Shown here one piece after another: positions 43,989 through 53,018 of a stretch of DNA of 64,000 nucleotides. The number at the start of each line of letters is the position of its first letter. The first letter of the stretch is position 1. The notes below the pieces were generated by a model. That model was given only the letters and a program-made list of their open reading frames with translations, had not been told where the DNA came from and searched no databases. Location of the stretch: the NCBI GenBank assembly GCA_014584295.1, contig JACTNC010000053.1, positions 403,560 to 467,559 of the forward strand, written 5' to 3'. The position numbers and the translations under genes are program-made. Origin of the DNA: Verrucomicrobiota bacterium (GTDB taxonomy: Bacteria; Verrucomicrobiota; Verrucomicrobiia; Opitutales; Opitutaceae).

Positions 43989-46900
43989 ATGCTAACACTC
44001 CTGTCCCAAACCTTCCTCCGCGGCATCGCACTCGGCGCATTGCTCATCCTTCCCGCCCTTGCAGCCACAGAAGCCAAGAAAGCCTACGATTTGCCTTCCG
44101 GTGACGCCGCCAGGATGCTTAAGCGATTCTCGGAAATCTCCGGCCGCGAAACCCTGTTCGCCGCTGAGACCGTGCGCGGCGTGCGCACCCAGGCCGTCAA
44201 GGGTGAATTTGGAACGCTGGCAGCCCTTGAGCAGATGCTCGCCGGCACTGGCTTGGTCGTCATGCAGGATGACAAGACGGGGGCTTTGGCAATCCGGAGG
44301 GAGCCGGGCCCAAACGGTCAGGGGGTGGCGGTCGAAACGAACAGCCACCCGGGAAGGACAACAAGAAGTGAATCCGGTGCTGTCGAATTGGAAAGATTCG
44401 AGGTACTCGGCAGTCGCATCGTCGGTCTTGCAAACCAGACCATCCTGCGCACCGACGAGGCTGGTGCTCTGGCCTATGACGTCATCAGTCGCACCGATAT
44501 CGACCGGCTTGGAGTCACCTCGATGGAAGAACTTTTCCGCGTTGTCAGCCAGACAAGCGACTACGGCAGTCAATCGCTCCAGGGCTCGGCTTTGAATCCC
44601 GCTTTCGCCGGCGGTGCGACCTACCAGAATTCGGAAGTGAAGCTCCGAGGCTTCTCGTCACTGCAGACCACAATCCTCCTGAATGGGCGTCGCCTGCAGC
44701 GAGGCAATCTCACCGCAGGTCCCGACCTGAACCGTATCCCGGTCGCCGCCATCGAACGCATCGAAATCCTGCCGTCCTCTGCCTCCGCGATCTACGGCGG
44801 CGGCGCCATCGGAGGCGCGATCAACATCATCCTGCGTCGCGATTACACCGGCCGCGATCTTACGATCAGCGGCGGCACGAGCACCGATGGCGGCGCGGAA
44901 CGCTACCAGGCCACCTACTTCGAAGGGCGCACCTTCAATGGAGGCAAGACGCAGTTCTCCTTCACCGTCGACTATCAGCATAGTTCGCCGCTCTATAACA
45001 GCGACCGCAACTTTCTCGACAACCTCCTTGCCCGTTATCCCGCGAACACGACGTCGCTCGTCAGCGGCCGTTCGGCATACGAGCAATATATTCTCCAGGC
45101 CTTCAACGGCATGCCCGGCACGATCCTCGTCAACTCCGCCACCGGCACACTTCCGATTCCGGGAACGACAGGCGTTCGTTATGCGGGGATCCCGAGCAAT
45201 CAGGACGGAACTGCACTCACCCCTTCGTCATTTGTGGCCAGCGCCGGCCGGGCCAATCTCGGAGAACGCTACAACCGTTCGATCATTTACCGTCCGGAAG
45301 ACCGCTACAGTTTCACTTCGCAGCTGGAACACGAATTCATGAAGGACCGGCTTTCGATGTATGCCGAGGCAGGCGTGACCTACTTCCGCTCGGATATGAC
45401 CTTCCCGATGAATCTGGCTTCAATGAGTCTGTCGGCCACCGATCCCTTGAACCCGTTTCGCACCAATGTGACCCCTGGGTTCATCGGCGTACCCGTCCTC
45501 GTTTACTATGATCCCGTCGACCTGCCCGATCCGTCGCTCTTCCAGGAGCGCCAGGGAGCACGGGCGCTGCTCGGTTTCAAGGGTAGATTCAGCGACCGCT
45601 GGGAATGGTCGCTCGATGGCACGGGTGAATACGGCCGCAGCCACTCGACGGGCATCAACACCAACCAGAATCTCAACACCTTCGTCTCCAGCACTGCGGT
45701 CGGTACGCTGAACCAAGCCCAGCGCCGCGCGCTCTACAATCCGCTCGCGGACCACCGGGTTTATCCGAAGGGCGACGTGATGGCGCAATATCTCGAATAC
45801 CGCCGCGACTACACGTACTACAACTGGCTTTCACAGGTCAACCTGCGCGCGGTCGGCGAGGTCTTCGATCTCCCTGCCGGAAAATTCGTTGTCTCTCCGG
45901 GTGCCGAGGTCATCTGGGGCAAGTACCGCACGAATTCCACGGTCAATGTGAGCGAGGCAATCCGGCAGGCCATTCCCACCGGCATCATCGGGCCGAGCAA
46001 CACCACAGCCAATCAGAGTCGGCGTACCGAATCCGTCTTTCTCGAAAGCGTGATCCCACTCATCAGTCCGCAGTGGCGTCCTCTTCCTATTGAGTCGGCA
46101 GAACTCAACGCGGCCATTCGCTGGGAAAATACCGACGATTCCACCGCCGCGACGAGTCCCGTCGTCGGGTTGCGTGTTGCCCCGGTCAAGGACGTCGCCT
46201 TCCGCGTTTCCTATGCTGAGGGATTTTTCCCGCCCGACCAATCAAACTACGAGAACCCGCGCATCAACCCGGCGGCGATCACTCCCTTCACCGATCCGGC
46301 ACGCGGCAACCTTCTCTACAACTACGTCCACGAGGAAATCTCCGGTGGAAATCCTGACCTCAGACCCGAGCTGTCGACCTCGTGGAATTATGGCGTCATC
46401 CTCACGCCCCGGGCCTTGTCAGGGCTGACACTCACGGTCGATTTCTGGAATATCGAAAAGATCGACGCGATCCTCATTCCAACGGGACCATCGGCGATTC
46501 TCGCCTCGCCGGATTCCTATCCGGGCCGCGTCGTCCGCAATCCCCAGACAGCAGATGACATCGCCAAAGGATGGCTTGGCGAAGTGAAGTCGATCGATTA
46601 CCGCCCCGTGAACGTGGGCTTCACCAAGACTTCGGGCGTCGATGCCAAGCTCCGTTACACTCACGACATTGCTGCCAATACCAAGCTCACGACACTGGCC
46701 GCCTTGACCTGGACCGATTCGTTCCGCGACCAGATCCTCCCGGTCAATCCGATCATCGAGCGCGTCGGTACCACGGGTACCACCGCCAGCAGTCCGCTCG
46801 AATGGCGTGGCAATGGCTCGGTTTTTCTCGAGCGCAACCGATGGACCGCCGGAGTGACTGTCACCTACATCGATTCCTACAGCACCCCGACAACGACCCC

Positions 46901-47168
46901 CACCGTGGTCTACCCGACCGCCACGGGACTCGATGGCGCAAAGATCCCCTCGGCCACGCTTTGGGATCTGCAGGTTTCGTACGATGTCCCCGCCGCCCGC
47001 GGCAGGAGCGGTTGGCTGCGCTGGTTTGATTCAACGAAATGGACGCTGAGCGTACGCAACGTCTTCAACAAGGAGCCGGCCTTCCGCACCGATGTCTATA
47101 GTCCCTACAGTCGCTTCGAAGATCCCCGTCAGCGCTACATCACGCTGGCAGTCAAGAAACACCTGTAA
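43989..47168 (+). CDS. TonB-dependent outer-membrane receptor/transducer with STN domain
   Basis: 1059 residues from the ATG at 43989. After the signal peptide (LRGIALGALLILPALAAT) comes an STN signalling domain (about residues 28-95: YDLPSGDAARMLKRFSEISG, TLAALEQMLAGTGLVV). The plug follows with EDERFEVLGSRI-type sequence (here ELERFEVLGSRIVG), VKLRGFSSLQTTILLNGRRL and IPVAAIERIEILPSSASAIYGGGAIGGAINIILR. A large beta barrel ends in RYITLAVKKHL. STN domains pass a signal across the periplasm to FecR. The transported substrate is not evident. The gene lies 83 bases after fecR and is complete, unlike the relic at 38306. Confidence 0.93.
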   Translation: MLTLLSQTFLRGIALGALLILPALAATEAKKAYDLPSGDAARMLKRFSEISGRETLFAAETVRGVRTQAVKGEFGTLAALEQMLAGTGLVVMQDDKTGALAIRREPGPNGQGVAVETNSHPGRTTRSESGAVELERFEVLGSRIVGLANQTILRTDEAGALAYDVISRTDIDRLGVTSMEELFRVVSQTSDYGSQSLQGSALNPAFAGGATYQNSEVKLRGFSSLQTTILLNGRRLQRGNLTAGPDLNRIPVAAIERIEILPSSASAIYGGGAIGGAINIILRRDYTGRDLTISGGTSTDGGAERYQATYFEGRTFNGGKTQFSFTVDYQHSSPLYNSDRNFLDNLLARYPANTTSLVSGRSAYEQYILQAFNGMPGTILVNSATGTLPIPGTTGVRYAGIPSNQDGTALTPSSFVASAGRANLGERYNRSIIYRPEDRYSFTSQLEHEFMKDRLSMYAEAGVTYFRSDMTFPMNLASMSLSATDPLNPFRTNVTPGFIGVPVLVYYDPVDLPDPSLFQERQGARALLGFKGRFSDRWEWSLDGTGEYGRSHSTGINTNQNLNTFVSSTAVGTLNQAQRRALYNPLADHRVYPKGDVMAQYLEYRRDYTYYNWLSQVNLRAVGEVFDLPAGKFVVSPGAEVIWGKYRTNSTVNVSEAIRQAIPTGIIGPSNTTANQSRRTESVFLESVIPLISPQWRPLPIESAELNAAIRWENTDDSTAATSPVVGLRVAPVKDVAFRVSYAEGFFPPDQSNYENPRINPAAITPFTDPARGNLLYNYVHEEISGGNPDLRPELSTSWNYGVILTPRALSGLTLTVDFWNIEKIDAILIPTGPSAILASPDSYPGRVVRNPQTADDIAKGWLGEVKSIDYRPVNVGFTKTSGVDAKLRYTHDIAANTKLTTLAALTWTDSFRDQILPVNPIIERVGTTGTTASSPLEWRGNGSVFLERNRWTAGVTVTYIDSYSTPTTTPTVVYPTATGLDGAKIPSATLWDLQVSYDVPAARGRSGWLRWFDSTKWTLSVRNVFNKEPAFRTDVYSPYSRFEDPRQRYITLAVKKHL

Positions 47169-47222
47169 CTCCTTTCTCCCTCGGGGCGATAGTCCGTCGG
47201 CGTCACCTATCCCGCTCAATCC

Positions 47223-48284
47223 ATGAAACATTTCATTGCTCTTGCCCTCCTTGCCGCCCTCACCGGCGGCGTCCTGTCTGCGCAGGACGCACGCCCGGTG
47301 CTCGATCCCGTCGCAACCGCCATCTGGTCCGAGCACGCGAGGGGCATGGGTAACCGCGGTGATGGGCGCAGCGGAGTGGATTTCGGGCTCGTTACGGGTA
47401 AGGCGTTTGAGTTCTTCGAAAAGTTTCCGGAAGAGCGGCGCGTGGGGGGAATTCTCTTCAACCTTGCCAGCTTTGGAGGCTGGGTTGCGGAAGATCCCCG
47501 GAGCGCTGCTCTACGCCCCGAATGGCAGGTGCACCTTCGCGGTGCGATTGCTGATGCGCTCAAACAGAAGGCATGGCCCGACAATGTCTGGGCCGGCCTC
47601 CAATGGGTCGGCGCCAAGAACGACATCGCAATCCAGGTCGACGGCACGGGTCATGCCGACCTCGGTGCGCTACGCCAACGCATCGATCTCATCGCAGCAC
47701 GCGTGCCGACTTCGGCCTACCGGACATTTCTAGAACAGGAGTATGTGCGTTGGCTCGAGAAATTGGAGCCAGGCGCCGTGGAAGCACACCTCAGGAAGCT
47801 GGCTGCGAGCGACAGCGAAGACCTTGCCAAGTATGGCCAGGGCCAGTTGGAGATCCACCATATCCGATCCACTCCCATGGAGTTGGCCTTCACCGCAACC
47901 GATGGAACGAAGGTCAATCTGGCGGACTACCGCGGCAAAGTCGTGTTGATCGACTGTTGGGCCACGTGGTGCGTCCCGTGTATCAAGGAACTCCCCTATG
48001 TGAAGGCCGCGCTCGCGAAATGGGGCGACCGAGGCTTTGCGGTCATCGGCATCTCGTTCGACCGAGCACCCGATCGTGCCAAGCTGGAGAAATTCATCGC
48101 CGACGAAAAACTCAACTGGCCACACTGGTTCTACGAGGGCCCCGGAAAGAATCCGCTCGGACTCAAATACAACATCCGCAGCATCCCCGCTACATTCCTC
48201 CTCGGCCGGGACGGACGTCTCGTTACAACGGAGACGCACGGTGACAAGCTTGAAGCCGAGCTTCAGCGTCTCCTGGGGCCTTGA
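47223..48284 (+). CDS. Exported TlpA-like thioredoxin-domain protein (second copy)
   Basis: 353 residues. A signal peptide (FIALALLAALTGGVLSAQD) precedes a helical region of about 190 residues (AFEFFEKFPEERRVGGILF, RTFLEQEYVRWLEKLEPGA) and a TlpA domain with GTKVNLADYRGKVVLIDCWA, WCVPC (W249-C253), VIGISFDRAPDRAKLEKFI, IRSIPATFLLGRDGRLV. It follows the TonB receptor by 54 bases. The two copies that flank the sigma/FecR/receptor genes share the same plan but differ in the residues between the cysteines (WCGPC against WCVPC). A specific role in redox handling of the imported compound is likely but unproven. Confidence 0.83.
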   Translation: MKHFIALALLAALTGGVLSAQDARPVLDPVATAIWSEHARGMGNRGDGRSGVDFGLVTGKAFEFFEKFPEERRVGGILFNLASFGGWVAEDPRSAALRPEWQVHLRGAIADALKQKAWPDNVWAGLQWVGAKNDIAIQVDGTGHADLGALRQRIDLIAARVPTSAYRTFLEQEYVRWLEKLEPGAVEAHLRKLAASDSEDLAKYGQGQLEIHHIRSTPMELAFTATDGTKVNLADYRGKVVLIDCWATWCVPCIKELPYVKAALAKWGDRGFAVIGISFDRAPDRAKLEKFIADEKLNWPHWFYEGPGKNPLGLKYNIRSIPATFLLGRDGRLVTTETHGDKLEAELQRLLGP

Positions 48285-48341
48285 TTCCTGCCAGTTTCAG
48301 GCGATGGCCCGTCCATGACCTGCATGGCCCGGGCTACGACG

Positions 48342-48782
48342 TCATTTCTTGGACGAGCAATTGATCATCCACTGCACGCCAAACCGGTCGCGGAATGAAC
48401 CAAAATAGTCGCCCCAGAACATGTCCTGCATCGCCGTTTCGACCTTTCCACCCGCCGACAGTGCTGCGAAGAGGCGGTCGGACTCCGCGCGGGTGTCGGG
48501 CGCGAGGGCAATGTAGACATTGTTGCCCTGATTGAGCTTGAAGCCCATGGACTCCGATGCATCGGTGCCCATCAGCAAATGCCCACCGAGAATGGGCAAG
48601 CAGACGTGCATGACCAGATTCTTGTCCGCTTCCGGCAGCGGAGGCTGATCCGGTCCACATGCAGGTGCATTTCCCATGCGCATGATCGGACCTGAAAACT
48701 CCGTTCCAAAAACCGACTTGTAGAAAAGAAACGCCTCTTCGGTATTGCGCGCGAAGTTGAGATAGGTGCAGACGCTGGCCAT
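48342..48782 (-). CDS. VOC-family protein (PhnB/YjdN-like glyoxalase fold)
   Basis: 146 residues. The pattern VCTYLNFARNTEEAFLFYKSVFGTEF, PIMRMGNAP, VMHVCLPILGGHLLMGTDAS, NVYIALAPDTRAESDRLFAALSAGGKV and DYFGSFRDRFGVQWMINCSS is typical of PhnB-like proteins of the vicinal oxygen chelate superfamily. These may bind a metal and small molecules; few have known functions. The gene is convergent with the second tlpA-like gene, 58 bases away. Confidence 0.85.
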   Translation of the reverse strand: MASVCTYLNFARNTEEAFLFYKSVFGTEFSGPIMRMGNAPACGPDQPPLPEADKNLVMHVCLPILGGHLLMGTDASESMGFKLNQGNNVYIALAPDTRAESDRLFAALSAGGKVETAMQDMFWGDYFGSFRDRFGVQWMINCSSKK

Positions 48783-48944
48783 ATTTATTGGGGTTTGAAT
48801 GTCGAGTCCGCCAGGATCGGCGGGCCGTCACAACATTGAGCCCACCTACCCAAACCGCAAGTTCGGCGCGTCTTTGAGCATCAGCCTGCATCCCGCTTCA
48901 TGGCTCTGTTTAGCAGAAATCAGAACGATCACACGTGCCCTGAA

Positions 48945-49036
<92 letters not shown>

Positions 49037-49135
49037 AATCCAGTCAGGCTTCAGAAGCAAAGAGGCTCTTCGCAAAGTGCAAGGGCATTTCTCGGTCCGG
49101 TGCAAATCCGGGCGGCCTTCGCAGACGAATCGCTT

Positions 49136-50875
49136 TTATGCCTTGGTGCCGACCGAGTGGAACGTGGCATCCTTCGGCAGGATGACCCGGTCACACCAGT
49201 CGCCAAACCGTTCGCCGGCTTCCCTCTCGAGCGCATAGCGTTTGATGATCGGTGTCAGTTGGGCCAATGCATCATCGATCGTCAGGCTCGCCGCAAACAG
49301 GCGGTTCAAGCGCGTGCCCTCGTACTTGGCGCCGAGATAGATGGCATATTTTCCCGGGGCCTTGCCCACAAATCCGATCTCGGCCAGGTACGGTCGCGCG
49401 CAGCCGTTCGGGCAGCCCGTGATGCGGAGGCTGATGGCATCGTCGCGGAGCCCCGCCTCCTCGAGAATCGTCTCAAATCGCGCGAGCAGGTCAGGCAGCG
49501 CCCGTTCGCTCTCCGCCAGCGCAAGTCCGCAACTGGGCAGCGCCACGCAGGACAATGCGTTCAGCCGGATGCCGGAGCGGGCATTCTCCGCGGCAAGATT
49601 GTACCGCGCGAGCACCTCCTCAATGCGGGCCTTGGCCTCGGGGGTGACGCCTGAAATCGTGAGGTTCTGCGATGGCGTCAGCCTGAAATCGCCCGTGTGA
49701 AATCCGGCAATCTCGCGCAGCGCCTTCTTCATCTCCCATCCCGGGGCATCCTTGATGCGCCCGCTGAGGATGTGCAGGCCATAGAACCAGGTGCCATCGT
49801 CGCACGCATGCCAGCCGAACGGATCCTGAACGGTCGTGAAGTGATAGGGGCGCGCCGGAGCGAGCGTCACGCCGGACCGCCGCTCAATCTCGGCCTTGAA
49901 CCAGTCGAGCCCGCGATCATCGATCGTATACTTCAACCGCGCATGCTTGCGGTTGGTGCGGTCGCCATGGTCGCGTTGCGTGGTCAGCACGGCAACGCCG
50001 ATGGCTTTGACCTGGTCAGGCGTGATGAAGCCCACAACGTCCGCGAGCCGCGAATACGTTTCGACATTGCCATGGCTCATTCCCTGCCCACCGCCAATCG
50101 CCACGTTGTAGCCGACCAGTCGGTCGTTCTCGACAATCGCAATGAACCCGAGGTCCTGGGAGAAAAGATCGATATCGTTTGACGGAGGAACCGCGAAACC
50201 GGTCTTGAATTTGCGCGGCAGGTAGGTGGCCCCGTAAAACGGCTCCACTTCCGGCTCTCCGCCGGCGACCTTCTCCTCGTCGAGCCAGATCTCATGATAG
50301 GCCCGCGTCTTCGGCAGGACGTGCTCACTCCACGCCTTTGCCTGCTCGTACACCTGTTGCAGCACAGGGCTTCGCTCGGGATTGGGTGGCGCCATCACAT
50401 TCCGGTTCACATCGCCGCACGCCGCGATCGAATCCAAAAGCACGGAGTTCAGTCCCTTGATCAATGGCTTCAGATTGCCCTTCAGCACGCCGTGAAATTG
50501 AAACGTCTGGCGCGTCGTCAACCGGAGCGACTGGATGCCAAACCGGTCGGCCAGCGAGTCGAGCACCTGCCACTGCTGCGGCGTGCATCGTCCTCCGGGA
50601 AGGCGCACACGAAGCATGAAGGAAAAGGCCTTTTCCTTGCCCGCGCGTTTCAGCGCGATCCGCTGATCCCGGTCGTCCTGAAGGTAGAGCCCGTGAAACT
50701 TGGTGAGCAGACTGCTGTTGTCGGAAATCGCGCCGGTGGAGGAGTCCTTGAGATCGTCCGCGATGGTCCCGCGGAGGAGGTTTGAAGCAAGTTTTGCGGC
50801 CTCATTGGCAGTGAACGGCTTTGCAGCAGGTACTGCAGGCGAAGAGGGAGCGGTTGGCTCAACGGTCGAGATCAC
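49136..50875 (-). CDS. cysI: Assimilatory sulfite reductase hemoprotein
   Basis: 579 residues. The enzyme reduces sulfite to sulfide in six electrons, using siroheme and a 4Fe-4S cluster. The C-terminal cluster ligands are ALSCVALPSCGLA and ITGCPNGCARPYLAEIG (four Cys). Other motifs are RLTTRQTFQFHGVLK, SIAACGDVNRNVMAPP, VPPSNDIDLFSQDLG and YNVAIGGGQGMSHGN. Its length agrees with CysI. The flavoprotein partner CysJ is not adjacent, so the electron donor may be encoded elsewhere or be a ferredoxin. The promoter lies upstream at 50876-51050, next to the group II intron. Confidence 0.93.
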   Translation of the reverse strand: MISTVEPTAPSSPAVPAAKPFTANEAAKLASNLLRGTIADDLKDSSTGAISDNSSLLTKFHGLYLQDDRDQRIALKRAGKEKAFSFMLRVRLPGGRCTPQQWQVLDSLADRFGIQSLRLTTRQTFQFHGVLKGNLKPLIKGLNSVLLDSIAACGDVNRNVMAPPNPERSPVLQQVYEQAKAWSEHVLPKTRAYHEIWLDEEKVAGGEPEVEPFYGATYLPRKFKTGFAVPPSNDIDLFSQDLGFIAIVENDRLVGYNVAIGGGQGMSHGNVETYSRLADVVGFITPDQVKAIGVAVLTTQRDHGDRTNRKHARLKYTIDDRGLDWFKAEIERRSGVTLAPARPYHFTTVQDPFGWHACDDGTWFYGLHILSGRIKDAPGWEMKKALREIAGFHTGDFRLTPSQNLTISGVTPEAKARIEEVLARYNLAAENARSGIRLNALSCVALPSCGLALAESERALPDLLARFETILEEAGLRDDAISLRITGCPNGCARPYLAEIGFVGKAPGKYAIYLGAKYEGTRLNRLFAASLTIDDALAQLTPIIKRYALEREAGERFGDWCDRVILPKDATFHSVGTKA

Positions 50876-50939
50876 AACGGCATCTTCTGTCGCATCCTCA
50901 CACGGCGCAAGATTAATTTGGTATGTTAGGTTATAAACT

Positions 50940-50966
50940 AATGTATCGATTTAGACTCGATGCATT
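50940..50966 (-). promoter_or_regulatory. Inverted repeat upstream of cysI
   Basis: AATGTATCGA (50940-50949) and TCGATGCATT (50957-50966) form a ten-base inverted repeat with one mismatch and a seven-base spacer. It is about 65 bases upstream of the cysI start in an AT-rich stretch. It is a plausible regulator site for sulfur control; the regulator is unknown. Confidence 0.45.
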
Positions 50967-51082
50967 GGCTATGTTATAGTCTGGAAATCAGTCATTTCCG
51001 AATCTCAATCCCTGAAAATCACCTCAAGTGAGACGAAAGGTCAGGAATTTACATAGGTAGGCCCTTGCGGGCTTTCCCTGTT

Positions 51083-51118
51083 ACACCACCGGACATGCGG
51101 GTCCGCATCCGGCGGTTC
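51083..51118 (-). other. Domain V of the group II intron RNA
   Basis: On the minus strand this 36-base segment reads GAACCGCCGGATGCGG followed by ACCCGCATG and TCCGGTGGTGT. The lower stem ACCGCCGGA pairs with TCCGGTGGT, and the upper stem TGCG pairs with CGCA across a tetraloop, with a two-base bulge (TG). The CGC near the 5' side corresponds to the catalytic triad reported for class C introns. A short hairpin that follows (about 51056-51080) looks like domain VI. Confidence 0.75.
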
Positions 51119-51130
51119 GGTGAAGGTGTG

Positions 51131-52510
51131 TCAGGCGGAGGCATGGAAGGCAGGAAGGCCGTGGGAGGCGAACCAGTGCTTGGAAAAGATCTGAGCAAGC
51201 AGGGGAGCGCGGCTAAGACGCCAGGGACCGGCGGAAGAGCCGGCGAGCTGGGCCGCCGCGACCTTGCTGGCCCCGCGTTTCACAAGTTCGAAGAACCGTG
51301 TGCGACCGCGTTTCCAGTGGCGCCAGATCAGGTTTCGCAGGCGCCGTCGCGTCCAGGCTTCCAAAGCGTTGAGGACGCTCGGAGTCTGGCAAAAGCGGAA
51401 GTAACCAAGCCAGCCAATCAGGTAGCGTCTCAGCGCGGTCATGGTGGACTCGAAGTTGAGACGGCCTTTCTTGGTCAGTTCCCGGATACGTTCTTTGGCC
51501 TTGGCCAGAGCCTTGGGGGCGATGCGCCGTTTGGCGTTGTCACCTGAACCGAAGCTGAACCCGAGGAACTTTCGCTCCCAGGGCCGTGCCACCGCACTTT
51601 TGGCGCGATTCACCTTCAGCTTCAGCTTTCCCTCGATGAACTCGACGATGTTTTCGAACACGTTCAGGGCGGCCCGTTCGCTGCGCACGTAGATGTTGGC
51701 ATCGTCGGCGTAGCGCACATACCGCAATCCTCGGCGTTCGAGTTCCTTGTCCAGCTCGTCCAGCACGAAGTTCGCCAGCAAAGGAGAGATCGGGCCTCCT
51801 TGCGGAGTCCCCTCCGTTGTTGGCTTCAGCAAGCCCTCCTCCATCACGCCTGCCTGCAGGAAGCGACGGATGATCCACAGCAGGCGCCGGTCGGCGATGC
51901 GCTGGCCCAATCGACTCATGAGGCGGTCGTGATTGACCCGGTCAAAGAACGCTTCCAAGTCGAGATCCACCGTCCAATTGTAGCCTTGCTGGACGTACGC
52001 TTGGGCGGCGGCCACGGCTTGATGCGCGCTCCTGGTTGGTCGGAAGCCGTAGCTGTGTTCGCTGAACGTGGGATCGAGTATCGGTTGCAGCACTTGGAGG
52101 ATCGCTTGTTCGACGATTCGATCCTGCACTGTCGGGATGCCGAGCTTGCGCTCGCCTCCCGGCGGCGGTTTGGGAATCGTCTTTCGCCGCAGCGGACTGG
52201 GGCGGTAGCTTCCCTCCAGCAATTGCTGGCGCAGGGCCTCAATGCGGGGTCGGGCGTGTTCCGGGAATGCTTCGATGGTAACTCCATCGATTCCTGGTGC
52301 TCCGCCGTTTTTCCGCACACGCTGCCATGCGGCGTTGAGGTTGGCCGGATCGGCCACTTTCTCCATTAACCTTTCCGTCTGACCTGGGCTTTCCTTCTGT
52401 TCGCTCGCCTTTATGGACAGGACACCCTGCGGTTTGGATTTCACGGCTTCACCGCTATCCCTCGGCGCGGGCGACCCTTTGTCGGAGTCTGTCTGTCCTC
52501 TCGTCGTCAT
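51131..52510 (-). CDS. Group II intron reverse transcriptase/maturase
   Basis: 459 residues. Reverse transcriptase motifs in order: KNGGAPGIDGVTIEAFPEH, PKPPPGGERKLGIPTVQDRI, YGFRPTRSAHQAVAAAQAYV, DLDLEAFFDRVNHDRL, TPQGGPISPLLANFVLDELD, the catalytic YADD (from Tyr267) and RPWERKFLGFSFGS. A maturase (X) domain follows with RRYLIGWLGYFRFC and RRRLRNLIWRHWKRGRTRFF. There is no HNH endonuclease, as in class C introns. The enzyme reverse-transcribes its intron and helps splicing. No frameshift or stop is seen, so it may still be active. Confidence 0.93.
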   Translation of the reverse strand: MTTRGQTDSDKGSPAPRDSGEAVKSKPQGVLSIKASEQKESPGQTERLMEKVADPANLNAAWQRVRKNGGAPGIDGVTIEAFPEHARPRIEALRQQLLEGSYRPSPLRRKTIPKPPPGGERKLGIPTVQDRIVEQAILQVLQPILDPTFSEHSYGFRPTRSAHQAVAAAQAYVQQGYNWTVDLDLEAFFDRVNHDRLMSRLGQRIADRRLLWIIRRFLQAGVMEEGLLKPTTEGTPQGGPISPLLANFVLDELDKELERRGLRYVRYADDANIYVRSERAALNVFENIVEFIEGKLKLKVNRAKSAVARPWERKFLGFSFGSGDNAKRRIAPKALAKAKERIRELTKKGRLNFESTMTALRRYLIGWLGYFRFCQTPSVLNALEAWTRRRLRNLIWRHWKRGRTRFFELVKRGASKVAAAQLAGSSAGPWRLSRAPLLAQIFSKHWFASHGLPAFHASA

Positions 52511-52957
52511 GGCAACGTCCAGCTTACTTGCCCTCTTCTTGCCTGTGCCCGCTTGGGCACACCGTTTGGGCCTTCGCTCCGGCCGCTTTCACGGCCTTCG
52601 TCGCTACTATGCCCGCTGCTGACTTCTGCATCGCGTTCTGCCCCCCTCGCGGTCGGGCTCAGCCACGGATTGCTCCTAGGCACGGTGCAGATCTCCCCAG
52701 ATATCCCACTCGTCTTTCCTCGCACGATCGCCGACTTTACGCTGCCGGGCTTTGATCGGTTTGGACTTTGCGGCCATTTGCCCGCTCGTCCGCCCTTGGC
52801 GCCTCTTAGCCGGTTCTTGTTCATCGACCCGCGATTTTGCTCCTCGCTTCTTTCAGACGTTGCCTCACGGCTTCGCCCTTGCGTTTCGCTACCCTTCGCC
52901 CCGATCAGGCTGGGTGAGGAACTTTCATCCTCATAGGTTGGTGGTTTGCTGGGCATA

Positions 52958-52991
52958 CAAAAAAGAAAACCGCACCCCGGGAGGTGCGGTT
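52958..52991 (-). terminator. Rho-independent terminator of ahcY, target site of the intron
   Basis: The arms at 52983-52991 and 52968-52976 form a nine-base GC-rich stem (AACCGCACC with GGTGCGGTT), loop of six, followed on the minus strand by TTCTTTTTT. It lies 27 bases after the ahcY stop codon. The intron starts immediately after the T-run, so termination of ahcY is preserved. Confidence 0.85.
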
Positions 52992-53018
52992 CGTTCAAGA
53001 CCGTCCGGCTCGATCGCC

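Larger units (their letters stand above)
51055..52958 (-). mobile_element. Group II intron, bacterial class C type, inserted right after the ahcY terminator
   Basis: The element contains a reverse transcriptase/maturase gene (51131-52510), a domain V RNA at 51083-51118 and a 5' RNA part at about 52511-52958 on the minus strand. It begins right behind the T-run of the ahcY terminator with GTATGCCCAGCAAACC, close to the GTGYG start of group II introns, and ends near 51053-51060. Class C introns are known to insert behind terminator hairpins and to encode a reverse transcriptase without an endonuclease domain, which fits here. The exact ends are approximate. Confidence 0.8.
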
